Source of the DNA: Kitasatospora herbaricolor
GTDB taxonomy: Bacteria > Actinomycetota > Actinomycetes > Streptomycetales > Streptomycetaceae
Length of the DNA: 64,000 nt
Assembly: GCF_030813695.1 (NCBI RefSeq)
Contig: NZ_JAUSVA010000002.1
Location: 1,178,001 to 1,242,000, forward strand
Reading direction: 5' to 3'
This document shows, in pieces, positions 8,681 through 17,821 of this stretch (positions are counted from its first letter, which is position 1; the number at the start of each line of letters is the position of its first letter). The translations under genes were made by a program, and so were the position numbers. The notes under the pieces are model-generated. The model saw only the letters and a list, made by a program, of their open reading frames with translations. It was not told where the DNA came from and ran no database searches.

Positions 8681-9952
8681 ATGGCACATCTACTGGTGAT
8701 CGAGAGCTGGGTCGGCTCAATGAGCCGACTGCTGCCGAGGGCCGTCGCCGAGGGCGGTCACCGGTTCAGCTTCCTCACCCGCGACCTCGCGCACTACCTC
8801 CGCCACCCACCCGGTGAAGGCCCGCACCCGCTGCTCGCGGCCGAGAACATCCTCCACGCGGAGACCAACGACCCCCGGACGCTGCTCCCCCACGTCGAAC
8901 GGCTGCACGACGCCCTCGGATTCGACGGCGTGGTCTCCTCCTGCGACTACTACCTCCCCGCGGTGGCCGCCGTCGCCGCCCGCCTGGGCCTGCCCGGCCC
9001 GCACCCCGACGCCGTGCTGGCCGCCTGCCGCAAGGACCTCACGCACGACCGACTCTCGGCCGCCGGCGTGCCCGGCGCCCGCCACGCCCTCGGCCGGGAC
9101 TGGCCCGCCACGGCCGCCGCCGCCCGGCGGATCGGCTACCCCCTGGTGCTCAAACCGGTCGACCTGTGCGCCGGGATGTACGTCCGCAGGATCGCCGACG
9201 AGGCGCAACTCGCCGACGCCCACCGGGCCCTCGCGGCCTTCCCGGTCAACGCGCGCGGTCAGCGACGCGAGCCCGCCGTCCTCCTGGAGGAACTGCTCAC
9301 CGGGCCCGAGGTCAGCGTCGAGACCGTCACCGCCGGCGGACGCACGCGCGTGGTCGGCGTGACCGGGAAGACCGTCGCCGGCGACCCCTCCTTCGTCGAG
9401 ACCGGGCACCACTTCCCCGCCGACCTCGACCCCGCGCTCGCCGCCGCCGCGGCCGGCACCGCCGTCGCGGCCGTCCGGGCCCTCGGACTCGACCAGGTGG
9501 TCGCGCACACCGAACTCAAGCTCACCCCGGACGGCCCCCGGGTGATCGAGGTCAACCCGCGCCCGGCCGGCAACCGGATCACCGAACTGATCCGCCGGGT
9601 CACCGGCGTCGACCTGGCCGCCGCCTGCGTGGACGTCGCGCTCGGCCGCGAACCCGGGCTGGCCGCCCGCCCGACCGGCGTGCAGGGCGCCGCGATCGCC
9701 TTCCTCGTCCCGGACCGCGACGGCGAACTGAGCCACGTCGAGGGCGCGGAGCACGTCCGACAGGACCGGTCCGTGCTGGAACTGGAACTCGCCGGGCCCG
9801 GCCGGGTCGTGCGCCGGGCCACCAGCAACAACGACTACCTCGGGCATGTGATGACCACCGGCGCCGGCGGCGGCGAGGCCGGCCGGCGGGCCGCCCACCT
9901 GGTCGACCGGCTCACGGTGGGCTACCGGACCACGGCCGAGGTCCCGGCATGA
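8681..9952 (+). CDS. ATP-grasp carboxylate-amine ligase
   Basis: A 423-residue soluble ATP-grasp enzyme, a family that joins a carboxylate to an amine through an acyl-phosphate. Visible family features are the lid/ATP segment GYPLVLKPVDLCAGMYV (near residue 155), the VLLEELLTGPEVSVE nucleotide-binding strand, and the metal-binding HTELKLTPDGPRVIEVNPRPAGNR block near 270-290. It resembles L-amino-acid ligases rather than D-Ala-D-Ala ligases. It is the first gene of a four-gene operon and overlaps the next gene by four bases (ATGA). Peptide or amide bond formation in a small-molecule pathway is the likely role; substrates are unknown. Confidence 0.85.
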   Translation: MAHLLVIESWVGSMSRLLPRAVAEGGHRFSFLTRDLAHYLRHPPGEGPHPLLAAENILHAETNDPRTLLPHVERLHDALGFDGVVSSCDYYLPAVAAVAARLGLPGPHPDAVLAACRKDLTHDRLSAAGVPGARHALGRDWPATAAAARRIGYPLVLKPVDLCAGMYVRRIADEAQLADAHRALAAFPVNARGQRREPAVLLEELLTGPEVSVETVTAGGRTRVVGVTGKTVAGDPSFVETGHHFPADLDPALAAAAAGTAVAAVRALGLDQVVAHTELKLTPDGPRVIEVNPRPAGNRITELIRRVTGVDLAAACVDVALGREPGLAARPTGVQGAAIAFLVPDRDGELSHVEGAEHVRQDRSVLELELAGPGRVVRRATSNNDYLGHVMTTGAGGGEAGRRAAHLVDRLTVGYRTTAEVPA

Positions 9953-10779
9953 GTCACCTGGACCCCCTCCTGCGCCGGGCCCTCGCGGGCGGCTTCGGCC
10001 TCGACCCGGCGGAGCAGCGCGTCGCCCTCGCCTTCACCACCACCCAGGCCGTCCGGCACCAGGGCCGGGCCGGCGGCTACCGCAACGAGGTGCTCGGCCT
10101 GCGGCTCGGCCCGGCGGTCGGCTCCTGCGCCGTCGAGCCCGGCACCGTCGGCGCCTCGATTCTGGACGACTGCGCGGGCGCCGGCCTCGGCGAACTGCTC
10201 GCCCACCCGCTGCCCGCCGTCCGGGTGGCGGCCCTGGACGCGCTGCTGATGCTGGCCAGGCCGCACTCCCCCGGCAACGGCGCCCAGCCGTACCCGCTGC
10301 CGGCCGGCGACCCGCTCGCCAAGTCCCGGGCCCGGGCGCGGGCCGTGGTGGACCTGCTGCCGCTGCGGCGGGTGCGGAACGTCCTGGTCGTCGGCGTGGT
10401 CAACTCCCTGCTGGAGCAGCTGCGCGGGCACGGCGTCGGCTACCTGCCCTGCGACCTCAAGGGCGGCACCACCGAGTGGGGCGAACCCGTGCACACCGAC
10501 GCCGTCGGCCGGCTCGGCGCCTGCGACGCGCTGCTGGTCTCCGGGATGACGCTGGGCAACGGCAGTTTCGACACCTTCCTCGACCACGCCCGGGCGACCG
10601 GCAAACCGCTGGTGATGTTCGCCCAGAGCGGCAGCGCGGTGCTCCCGCAGTTCCTCGGCCGGGGCGTGAGCGCGGTGTGCGCCGAGCCGTACCCCTTCTT
10701 CTGGCTGGACGGCGGCCCCGGCGTCGTCCACCGCTACGGCGGGCCGGTCCGTGTCCGGCCGTCCGGTGGCGGGCGGTGA
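9949..10779 (+). CDS. DUF4213/DUF364 Rossmann-like protein (putative metal-chelation family)
   Basis: A 276-residue protein whose N-terminal half matches the DUF4213 fold (AFTTTQAVRHQG, then GTVGASILDDCAGAGL) and whose C-terminal half matches DUF364 (VVGVVNSLLEQLRG, then DALLVSGMTLGNGSFDTFL and KPLVMFAQSGSAVLPQFL). Pfam describes DUF364 as putative heavy-metal chelation, from structure and context; no reaction is established. The ATG overlaps the upstream stop and the downstream GTG overlaps its own stop, so it is translationally coupled on both sides. Being embedded between a ligase and a PLP enzyme suggests a biosynthetic or metal-handling step in the same pathway. Confidence 0.8.
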   Translation: MSHLDPLLRRALAGGFGLDPAEQRVALAFTTTQAVRHQGRAGGYRNEVLGLRLGPAVGSCAVEPGTVGASILDDCAGAGLGELLAHPLPAVRVAALDALLMLARPHSPGNGAQPYPLPAGDPLAKSRARARAVVDLLPLRRVRNVLVVGVVNSLLEQLRGHGVGYLPCDLKGGTTEWGEPVHTDAVGRLGACDALLVSGMTLGNGSFDTFLDHARATGKPLVMFAQSGSAVLPQFLGRGVSAVCAEPYPFFWLDGGPGVVHRYGGPVRVRPSGGGR

Positions 10780-11858
10780 GCGCCCCGGCGGCCACCGCCG
10801 ACCTGACGCACCCGGCCAACCCGGACCTGCTGCCCCTGCTCGGACGCACGCCGATGGCCCGGATCCGCACCGCGCTGCCGTTCCCGCAGCCGGGCTTCTG
10901 GGCGAAACTGGAGTACCTCGGCGCCGGCGGGATGAAGGCGCGCCCGGCCGTGGCCATGCTGCGCGGGGCCCGTGCGCGCGGCGAACTGCGGCCGGGGGCA
11001 ACGGTCGTGGAGTCCACCTCGGGCACCCTCGGGATCGGCCTCGCCTTCGCCGGGCAGGCCCTCGGGCACCCGGTGGTCCTGGTCGGTGACGCCGAACTCG
11101 AACCCTCGATGCGGCAGTTGCTGCGCTCCTACGGCGCCGCGCTGGAGATCGTGGAACGGCCCGCCCGGCACGGCGGCTGGCAGGCGGCGCGGCTGGCCCG
11201 GGTCCGCCGGGTGCTCCGGCGGCACCCGCACGCCTACTGGCCGGACCAGTACAACAACCCTGACAACGCCGCGGGTTACCACACCATGGCGCAGGAGATC
11301 ATCGGCCGGATGGACCACCTGGACACCCTGGTCTGCAGCGTCGGAACCGGCGGGCACAGCGCCGGGCTGATCGGACCGCTGCGCGGACGCTGGCCCGGCC
11401 TGCGGGTGATCGGCGTCGACGCGGTCGGCTCGGCCACCTTCGGCCAGCCGGCCAGGGCCCGCCTGATGCGCGGGCTGGGCAGCAGCATCCACCCCCGCAA
11501 CGTCGCCCACCAGGCCTTCGACGAGGTGCACTGGGTCGGCCCGGCCGAGGCGGCGGACGCCTGTCGCCGGCTCGCCGCGCACTCCTTCGTCAGCGGCGGC
11601 TGGAGCACCGGAGCGGTGGCCCTGGTCGCCGCCTGGGCGGCGCGCACCGACACGGGAGCCGCCGTGGCCACGGTCTTCCCCGACGGGCCGCACCGCTACC
11701 TGGGAACCATCTACGACGACGCCTACTGCCGCACCCACCGCCTGGGCCCCGAGCACGCGGCCGTCCGGCCGGTGGAGATCCCGCACCCCGGCGCGGTGGA
11801 GGTGGCCGGCTGGGCCCGCTGCCGTACGGTCACCGACCCCCTCGGAGGCCGGCGATGA
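10776..11858 (+). CDS. Cysteine-synthase-family PLP enzyme
   Basis: A 360-residue fold-type II PLP enzyme. The Schiff-base lysine lies in GGMKARPA near residue 53, STSGTLG near 88 binds the substrate carboxylate, DQYNNPDNAAGY matches the conserved loop, and GTGGHSAG binds the PLP phosphate. The start is GTG at 10776, overlapping the upstream TGA by four bases. In cysteine synthases and in SbnA-type diaminopropionate enzymes this domain swaps a beta-substituent on serine derivatives. By analogy it may make a non-standard amino acid for the ATP-grasp ligase. The short M in place of SVKDR-type residues around the lysine suggests a subfamily distinct from housekeeping CysK. Confidence 0.85.
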   Translation: MSAPAATADLTHPANPDLLPLLGRTPMARIRTALPFPQPGFWAKLEYLGAGGMKARPAVAMLRGARARGELRPGATVVESTSGTLGIGLAFAGQALGHPVVLVGDAELEPSMRQLLRSYGAALEIVERPARHGGWQAARLARVRRVLRRHPHAYWPDQYNNPDNAAGYHTMAQEIIGRMDHLDTLVCSVGTGGHSAGLIGPLRGRWPGLRVIGVDAVGSATFGQPARARLMRGLGSSIHPRNVAHQAFDEVHWVGPAEAADACRRLAAHSFVSGGWSTGAVALVAAWAARTDTGAAVATVFPDGPHRYLGTIYDDAYCRTHRLGPEHAAVRPVEIPHPGAVEVAGWARCRTVTDPLGGRR

Positions 11859-12907
11859 GGATGGAGACCCGGACCGTGCGGCTGCGGCTGGCCGAGCCGC
11901 TACGGATCTCCCGGTCGGTGACGGCCGCGCGGGACGCCGTCGTGGTCACCCTCCGGCAGGACGGGCTGAGCGGCTCGGGCGAGGTGGTCAGCAGCCACTA
12001 CCTGGGCCTGCCGACCGCGCTGATCGTTCGCCAGTTCCGTTCGGTGCGGGCGAGGATCGAGGCGATGACCGGGCCCGAGGCCGCCGTCGAGCAGTTGGGG
12101 AACGGCACCGCGCTCCTCGACACGCTCGCCCCGGGGGTGGCCGCCGCACTGGAGGCCGCACTGCTGGACCTCGCCGGCCGGCGGGCCGGGCAGCCGGCCC
12201 ACCGGCTGCTCGGCACGGCCGCCGCCCCGGCCGCCGCCACCGCGCGGACCATCGGCATCACGGCCCCGGCCCGGGCCGCCGCGCTGGCCACCCGGCTGGC
12301 CGCCGCCGGGTTCACCGTGCTCAAGGTCAAGGCGGGCAGCGCCGACCCGGCCGAGGATCTCGCCCGGGTCGAGGCCGTCCGGGCCGCGGCCCCGCAGGCC
12401 CGGCTGCTGCTCGACCCGAACGGCGCCTGGACCGCCGCCCGGGCCGGGGAGTTGCTCCCGCGGTTCGCCGCCCTGGGGGTCTCGGCCGTCGAGCAGCCGA
12501 TCGCCCCCGGCGATCACCGGGCGCTGGCCGCCCTGGCCGCGGACTCCCCGCTCCCGGTGATCGCGGACGAGGACGCCGCCGGTCACCGGGACGCCGTCCG
12601 GCTGGCCGGCCGGGTGCACGGCGTCAACGTCAAACTCGCCAAGTGCGGCGGGGTGTTCGCCGCCCTGCGGATCTGCGAGGCGCTGCGCGGCAGCGGCACC
12701 CGGGTCATGCTCGGCTGCCTGACCGCCAGCTCGCTGGGCATCGCACCCGCCGTCCATCTCGTGGACCGGGCCCACTGGGTCGACCTGGACGGGCACCTGC
12801 TGCTCGCCCACGACCCCTGGCAGGGCATCGGCGGCGCCGACGGGACGGTCCGGGCCGCCGGCCGCGCCGGGTTGGGCGTGCGGCCGAGGGCGCAGGCCCG
12901 CGCGTGA
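11855..12907 (+). CDS. Enolase-superfamily dipeptide-epimerase-like protein
   Basis: A 350-residue member of the mandelate racemase/muconate lactonizing group. The KxK catalytic motif is VLKVKAG near residue 156-160. Metal ligands are in LDPNG (near 186), EQP (near 213) and DED (near 237), and the second catalytic lysine is in VNVKLAK near 260. This Lys/Lys arrangement with DED is typical of dipeptide epimerases, which invert a residue in a dipeptide. It overlaps the upstream stop by four bases and closes the operon. In context it would epimerise the ATP-grasp product or a precursor. No exporter follows. Confidence 0.85.
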   Translation: MRMETRTVRLRLAEPLRISRSVTAARDAVVVTLRQDGLSGSGEVVSSHYLGLPTALIVRQFRSVRARIEAMTGPEAAVEQLGNGTALLDTLAPGVAAALEAALLDLAGRRAGQPAHRLLGTAAAPAAATARTIGITAPARAAALATRLAAAGFTVLKVKAGSADPAEDLARVEAVRAAAPQARLLLDPNGAWTAARAGELLPRFAALGVSAVEQPIAPGDHRALAALAADSPLPVIADEDAAGHRDAVRLAGRVHGVNVKLAKCGGVFAALRICEALRGSGTRVMLGCLTASSLGIAPAVHLVDRAHWVDLDGHLLLAHDPWQGIGGADGTVRAAGRAGLGVRPRAQARA

Positions 12908-13051
12908 GGCCGTCGGCACGCTCCCCGGCGCGTACCGGGCCGACCGGGGCAGCCCGCCGTTCACCGTCGGCCGGGTGACGGCGCGGGCGGAATTCCGGAG
13001 CCGGGTGCCATTGGCTCTTGCGTTGTCGGTCCCAGGGCGAAGAATGGTGCG

Positions 13052-13663
13052 ATGTTGACGTTGCGCCCTGGAGTCGGTGTCGCCCTGCCCGACGCGGCCG
13101 GGTTGTTGAGGTTCGGGATGTCCCCCGCCGAGGTCCACGGCCTGTTGACGGCGGGCGGCGAGGTGAGGCGCAGCCGCCCGTGCATGCGACTGTCCCTGGC
13201 GCAGTACGCGGAACTGCGGCACGCCCACGACGCCTGGCTGAGCGGCCTGCTCTTCGAACCCGACTGGAACCTCAGCGCGGTCGTCGGCGGCGTCGTGCTG
13301 ACCGTCGGCGGCGGCGGTCCCGGCGCCCCCGAGGGCCTGGCCCGGATCGACATCCGGGCCGACGAGCCGCCGGCCGGGCCCGGACCGGGTGTGGTCGCCT
13401 GGGACGACATCGACCTGTTCGGCTACCCCGCCGACGAGATAGCGAGCGTCCTGCCCGACCCCGCCGACGTGCCCGGCACCGCCCCCGCGGACGTGATGGT
13501 GGAGCCCCTGGGCCTGCGACTGTGGCGCGGCGGGCCCTCCGAGTCGGCGGACTGGCGCGGGGTGACGCTGCTCGGCCCCGGCTCCGGCGGCTGGAGAACC
13601 TGCTGCCCGGGCGCGCTGGTCTGCGCCCGGGAGGGCGACGCCCTGGTGGGCATCGTCCGCTGA
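13052..13663 (+). CDS. Hypothetical protein
   Basis: A 203-residue protein with no recognised domain. It starts MLTLRPGVGVALPD and contains a segment FGMSPAEVHGLL, a pattern seen in many uncharacterised streptomycete proteins that react to a field value, then an aspartate-rich middle and a C-terminal CPGALVCAREGDALVGIV. No signal peptide or membrane segment. Codon use fits the neighbours, so it is probably expressed. It stands alone between the operon above and the Mut7-C gene, with short gaps on both sides. Confidence 0.6.
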   Translation: MLTLRPGVGVALPDAAGLLRFGMSPAEVHGLLTAGGEVRRSRPCMRLSLAQYAELRHAHDAWLSGLLFEPDWNLSAVVGGVVLTVGGGGPGAPEGLARIDIRADEPPAGPGPGVVAWDDIDLFGYPADEIASVLPDPADVPGTAPADVMVEPLGLRLWRGGPSESADWRGVTLLGPGSGGWRTCCPGALVCAREGDALVGIVR

Positions 13664-13755
13664 TCCGCCACCGCCGGGCTTACGGGCCCCGGCCCCGCCC
13701 GCGCCGTCCCCGAATTGCCTGGCAGCCGCCCGGCGGACACTGGCATGCTGGCCGG

Positions 13756-14502
13756 GTGGAGAAACCGGAGATCTGGCTGAGCTTTGCCCCTGAACTGCAC
13801 CTCTTCGTCGCCGCGGTACGGCGGGCCGGACGGTCGGCGGTGCGGACCGACGGCGTCTCCACGCTCGGGCACGTGGTCGAGTCGCTGGGGGTCCCGCTCA
13901 CCGAGGCGGGCGCGCTCCTGGTCGGCGGGCGCCCGGTACCCGTCTCGCACGTCCCCGGGGACGGCGACGAGGTGACCGTCCTGGCCGTCCCCCGGCCGCA
14001 ACCGCTCCCCGGCCCGCCCCGCTTCCTGCTCGACGTCCATCTGGGCACCCTGGCCCGGCGGCTGCGGCTGCTGGGCGTCGACGCCGCCTACGAGAGCGTC
14101 GACATCGGCGACGCGGCCCTGGCCACCCGCTCGGCCGCCGAGCAGCGGGTGATGCTCTCCCGCGACCGCGGGCTGCTCCACCGGCGCGAACTCTGGGCCG
14201 GCGCGTACGTCTACAGCCACCGCCCGCCCGAGCAGCTGCGGGACGTCCTCTCCCGCTTCGCCCCGCCGCTCGCCCCCTGGACCAGGTGCACGGCCTGCAA
14301 CGGAACGCTCCGCGAGGCCGCCAAGGAGTCGGTGCACGAGCAGTTGCAGGACGGCACCGAGCGTGCGTACGACGCGTTCGCGCAGTGCACGGACTGCGGG
14401 CAGGTCTACTGGCGCGGCGCCCACCACGCCAGCCTGAACGCGATCGTGGAGGAGTCGCTGCGCGAGTTCGGCAGCCCCGGCCCGGCCGAGGTGCTCCCCT
14501 AG
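13756..14502 (+). CDS. Mut7-C RNAse domain protein with N-terminal ubiquitin-like domain
   Basis: A 248-residue protein. The first 85 residues resemble a MoaD/ThiS-like ubiquitin fold (LTEAGALLVGGRPVPVSHV, then GDEVTVL). The rest is a Mut7-C domain: FLLDVHLGTLARRLRLLGVDAAY with a PIN-like acidic residue, MLSRDRGLLHRRELW, and a C-terminal zinc ribbon with CTAC and CTDC pairs plus VYWRGAHH. The family is annotated as putative RNA-cleaving, with little experimental support. The start is GTG at 13756, since homology begins right after it. Confidence 0.8.
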   Translation: MEKPEIWLSFAPELHLFVAAVRRAGRSAVRTDGVSTLGHVVESLGVPLTEAGALLVGGRPVPVSHVPGDGDEVTVLAVPRPQPLPGPPRFLLDVHLGTLARRLRLLGVDAAYESVDIGDAALATRSAAEQRVMLSRDRGLLHRRELWAGAYVYSHRPPEQLRDVLSRFAPPLAPWTRCTACNGTLREAAKESVHEQLQDGTERAYDAFAQCTDCGQVYWRGAHHASLNAIVEESLREFGSPGPAEVLP

Positions 14503-14584
14503 GTTCCCCGCAGCCGGGACGTCGTCCCCCTCGCCGCCACGGCCGGCCGGCTCCGCCGCAGCGGCAGCCCTGAAGCACACTCCC

Positions 14585-15290
14585 TCATGTCCCCTGCTGC
14601 TGCCGGAAGGTGCTCGGGGGGACTCCGATCCGGCGGGTGAAGGCCCTGGTGAAGTACGCGGGGTGCGGGTAGCCGACCGCGCGGGCCACGTCGGCGACCG
14701 AGCGGTCGGTGAACGCGAGGAGCCCCTTGGCCCGGTTCAGGCGCAGCCGGGTGAGGTGGTCGGTGGGCGTCGAACCGGTGAGGCGACGGACCTGGGTGGC
14801 CGGCCTGTCGCGGGATACCGACAGCTCCCGGGCGACCGCGCTGATGCTCACCGGGCCGGCCGCGTCACGCGCGAGGACGGCCAGCGCCCGTCGTCCGACG
14901 TCCAGCGACGCGTCTGCCGCGGGTCGCGGTGCCACGAGCGGGGTGCCGACCGCGGCGATCAGTACCTGCAGGGTGGCCGCCGCGGCGACGTGGGAGCTCG
15001 ACGACTCGGGTCGTGGGCCGAGTTCCAGCAGCGTGTCGTTCCAGCAGCGTGTCGAGGGCCGCGCGGGTGCCGGCGGGGTCGGCCGGCTCGACGAGGGCCG
15101 GGCCGGCGGCCAGGTGACCGAGGTCCTCGTAGCGGCCGGTGGCGGGCCCTTCGAACAGCACCCGGTACTCCGACCAGGTGCCCGGCGTAGGGCCGTAGGT
15201 GTGCGGCACCCCCGGCGGCAGCCAGCGGAACGATCCCGCCGACACCCCGTGGCGACCGGGTGTCCCCCGCCGGGCGTGCGAGCCGGCGCC
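14585..15290 (-). pseudogene. AraC-family regulator broken by a 16-bp tandem duplication
   Basis: The C-terminal part reads as an AraC double helix-turn-helix (LSVSRDRPATQVRRLTG, then DVARAVGYPHPAYFTRAF). The upstream part, in another frame, reads as the cupin-like sensor (GSFRWLPPGVPHTYG, then AGPALVEPADPAGTRAALDTLLE). The two frames meet exactly at a perfect 16-bp duplication (15022-15037 and 15038-15053). Removing one copy joins the frames into LDTLLELGPRPESSS and onward to the DNA-binding domain. The 5' end is also lost: an in-frame stop lies just upstream and the coding sequence runs into the end of the mutarotase gene. A relic, unless the assembly is wrong. Confidence 0.75.
15022..15053. 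repeat. 16-bp perfect tandem duplication
   Basis: GTTCCAGCAGCGTGTC occurs twice in direct succession. Sixteen is not a multiple of three, so it shifts the frame of the AraC gene in which it lies. Confidence 0.95.
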
Positions 15291-15332
15291 CTCGGTGACC
15301 AGAACCGCGCCGGCCGCGCGGGGAGAGCCGGT

Positions 15333-16247
15333 TCACCGGTGCGGGTCCACCGCCGACCTCGATCCCGGCGGTTCCCCGCCCGCCCGCGAGCGCTGCCCGA
15401 CCCGCACGGTGAGCCCGAGACGCGCGGGGCTGCCCGGGGTGCTGACCAGCGGTCGGCGGATCCTGGCGGTCTCCACGCAGGCGAAGTCGTGGTGGCCTCC
15501 GGCGGCCAGGTCGCTGCACCCCGGCTCCCCCGGGTTCCACAGCACCACGTCGCTCTGCCCGCGGTGCCGGACCTCGATCGTGCGCCCCCGGCCGGGGTCG
15601 TTGATCAGGCTGACGTCATCGGCCTGCGGGTAGACCCGGTCCAGCGGGGTCGTGAAGGCCAGGTCTCCCTCCTGCCGGCCTTCCGTCCCGAGCAGGTCGT
15701 CGAGGTAGGTCTTCCCGAGGCCGGCCACGGTGACGGTGTCGATGTCACCGACCCGGAAGTAGCTGTGCAGAGCCGCGGTGCTCTCGTAGTCGCCGTGGGC
15801 CTCGAGGTCGATCGCGCAGTCCGGGCCGAGCCTGATGGTGACGCGTGCCGTGAACGCGTGCGGCCAGTACGTCCTCGACCGCCGGCTCGCCCGCAGGGTC
15901 AGGGTCAGCGTCACGCCGGAGCCGTCCTCGCCGGACTCGGTGAGCTCCCAAGGCAGCAGGCGGGCGAAGCCGTGGGAGGGCTCGGCGGCCGGGCCGAACC
16001 ACGGCCAGCAGATCGGCACCCCGCCCCGGACGGCCCGGCCCGGCTCGAACCGTGCCTGTTCGCTCAGCCAGAGCACCGGCTCGGCCCCGGTGGGCTGCCA
16101 GGCGATCAGTTGCGCGCCCTGCAGGGTCACCGCGGCCCGCGCCCGCGGATGGTCGATCACCAGGACCGGCAACTGGTCCAGCCGGCGCTCGCTGACGGAC
16201 GCGCTGATCGTCCGGAGGACCGGGAGCCCGAAGAACCTGTCGTTCAT
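15333..16247 (-). CDS. D-hexose-6-phosphate mutarotase / aldose 1-epimerase family
   Basis: A 304-residue galactose-mutarotase-like beta-sandwich protein of the YeaD type, which interconverts alpha and beta anomers of hexose 6-phosphates. Family signatures: GAQLIAWQPTGAEPVLWLSEQA near the start, GGVPICWPWFGP, HGFARLLPWEL (catalytic His), LHSYFRVGD (second His), and DVVLWNPGEPG with the catalytic Glu followed by FACVETARI. The ATG at 16247 follows AAGGATC; upstream in-frame sequence is Arg/Pro-rich and not family-like. Its 3' end abuts the decayed AraC gene, which may have been its regulator. Confidence 0.88.
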   Translation of the reverse strand: MNDRFFGLPVLRTISASVSERRLDQLPVLVIDHPRARAAVTLQGAQLIAWQPTGAEPVLWLSEQARFEPGRAVRGGVPICWPWFGPAAEPSHGFARLLPWELTESGEDGSGVTLTLTLRASRRSRTYWPHAFTARVTIRLGPDCAIDLEAHGDYESTAALHSYFRVGDIDTVTVAGLGKTYLDDLLGTEGRQEGDLAFTTPLDRVYPQADDVSLINDPGRGRTIEVRHRGQSDVVLWNPGEPGCSDLAAGGHHDFACVETARIRRPLVSTPGSPARLGLTVRVGQRSRAGGEPPGSRSAVDPHR

Positions 16248-17173
16248 GTCCAAGATCCTTTCATGCACGGGCCGGCCTGCCGCCGCCTCCGGACCGCGAA
16301 CCGGACGAGGCCGCCGGGGCCGCCGGGGCCGGAGCACCCGTCACCCCGGCCGCAGCGCCCGTCCGACGCACGCCGAGGCCGGCGCGCGTTCTGCGCCCGC
16401 CGGGGAGCGGGTGTCCCGCGGCGCGAGGGCGGCCCTCGGGCCGGAGGGACCAGGCGGCGGACTGCCGGCGCGAGGTACGCACGGGACGGCGGATCGACCG
16501 GGACGACCTCGCACCCGGGTCGGGCGCAACTCGCGACACTTCACGGCGGACCTCGGCGGAAGTGACGGGCACCGGCCGGCCGGCCCGCCGTCAAGGATGC
16601 AGAGGCGCCTGCACTGTCGTGCGCGGATTCAAGCAGAAATGGTCATGATCGAGCAAGAAGGGCTGATCGGCGTTCCCCTCGCACGGGGTGTGCCCGGCAC
16701 ACCGACCCCGGCCCGTCCCCGAGCGACGGGACCGGTCCGGACCTCTCCCCCACCTCCGGTCACCATCGCTCGGCGGCGCTTGCGCACGCCGTTCTTCACA
16801 TTCCGAGGCCGAGCCGATCGGCCGGGCTCAGGCCGGCCACCGCCGGGCGGGCCGTGCCCGACGTACCGGGACGACCGACCATGGCCTGCGTGAACGCCGC
16901 CGGCCCCGTCGGCCCGCGCCTCGGCCCCGCGGCCGCCCGGTTCGGCGGTCGCGGGCGGATTCCGGCCGCGGCCCGCCGAGGTTTGAATGGATTGTGTGCC
17001 CGTTTTCACAGGTGAGGACTTCGGTTCCGGTTGCGGGCTGTTCATGATCCGGTGGCTTCCGGCCGAAGTTCCCGAGGCCCATTGCCCGGCGGTACGCGAG
17101 TGGGAGAGGCTCGCTCACAGACAGCGAGGGTGCGGCCTCCTGGTGTTCCTCTACAAGAACGGACTACACCATC
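16248..17173. other. 926-bp gap without recognisable gene
   Basis: Open frames here are Arg/Pro/Gly-rich with mixed third-position use and no family resemblance. No convincing promoter, RNA gene or relic was found apart from the leader of the small secreted protein gene that follows. Confidence 0.5.
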
Positions 17174-17404
17174 ATGGCTATTCGCAAGGCAGTCTCCACC
17201 CTGGCCCTGGCCGGACTCCTCGCCGGCGGTGCGCTGTTGACCGCCCCGGCCGCCCAGGCGTCCGGCTACACCTACATCGGCATGTACCCGAGCGCCGCCG
17301 CGTGCGAGAGCGCCGGCAAGGCGTACGTGACGTCCGGTCAGGCGGTCACGTACTTCTGTGACACGGCCCCGAACACGGCCCGCCTCTCCGTCCTGTTCTA
17401 CTGA
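17174..17404 (+). CDS. Small secreted protein
   Basis: A 76-residue protein with a clear signal peptide (MAIRKAVSTLALAGLLAGGALL, cleavage near AQA-S). The mature part has about 47 residues with two cysteines (CESAGK and FCDTAP) that could form one disulfide, and is rich in Tyr/Ser/Ala. Function unknown. It resembles the many small secreted streptomycete proteins with one Cys pair. It is followed directly by a strong terminator, so it is probably monocistronic. Confidence 0.7.
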   Translation: MAIRKAVSTLALAGLLAGGALLTAPAAQASGYTYIGMYPSAAACESAGKAYVTSGQAVTYFCDTAPNTARLSVLFY

Positions 17405-17428
17405 TCCTCCCCTGATCCGGTGGGCAGG

Positions 17429-17458
17429 CAGGGCCGGCACCCGGTGGTGCCGGCCCTG
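17429..17458 (+). terminator. Terminator of the small secreted protein gene
   Basis: A perfect 13-bp stem (CAGGGCCGGCACC with its complement) and a 4-nt loop CGGT, 25 nt after the stop codon. The following 360 bases up to the kinase start hold no gene; TTGACG at 17708-17713 may be the kinase -35. Confidence 0.75.
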
Positions 17459-17821
17459 CGCCGTGCGGGACGAACTCCGCCACCGGGGCGGCCGCCGCGC
17501 GTCGACGGCCTGACCGGCTGCCTGCCACCGGCGATGTCCGGCGCCTGAGACCGACTGGTCGCCGCCCTCGCCGAGCGCCGCCCAGGCCTCCGCCGGAAGG
17601 CCGGCCAGGCCAGGACGCCGCCCCGGGCCCCGGTTCACGAGCTACCGGGACCTCGGACCGCCGACGAGGGCGGAGCACGCCTTCGGGGCGGCCCCCCGGT
17701 AGGGGCTTTGACGTACAGTCCGTGGTGGAATCGGCCGGGCCGGCCCGAGCGCACCGCGGGGAGCGGGACGCACGGGTGCCGGAGCCCGGTCCTCGGCGCA
17801 ATCGGTGGGGCGGGGCAGGCC

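Noticed and set aside
8681..12907. Ethylenediamine-disuccinate (aes) or staphyloferrin-type metallophore cluster
   Set aside because: A cysteine-synthase-like enzyme is shared, but no SbnB-like dehydrogenase, no argininosuccinate-lyase-like or siderophore-synthetase gene is present.
16248..17173. Several open frames in the gap
   Set aside because: Mixed third-position use and no recognisable sequence; the longest, 16629-17045 on the minus strand, is Arg/Gly-rich noise.
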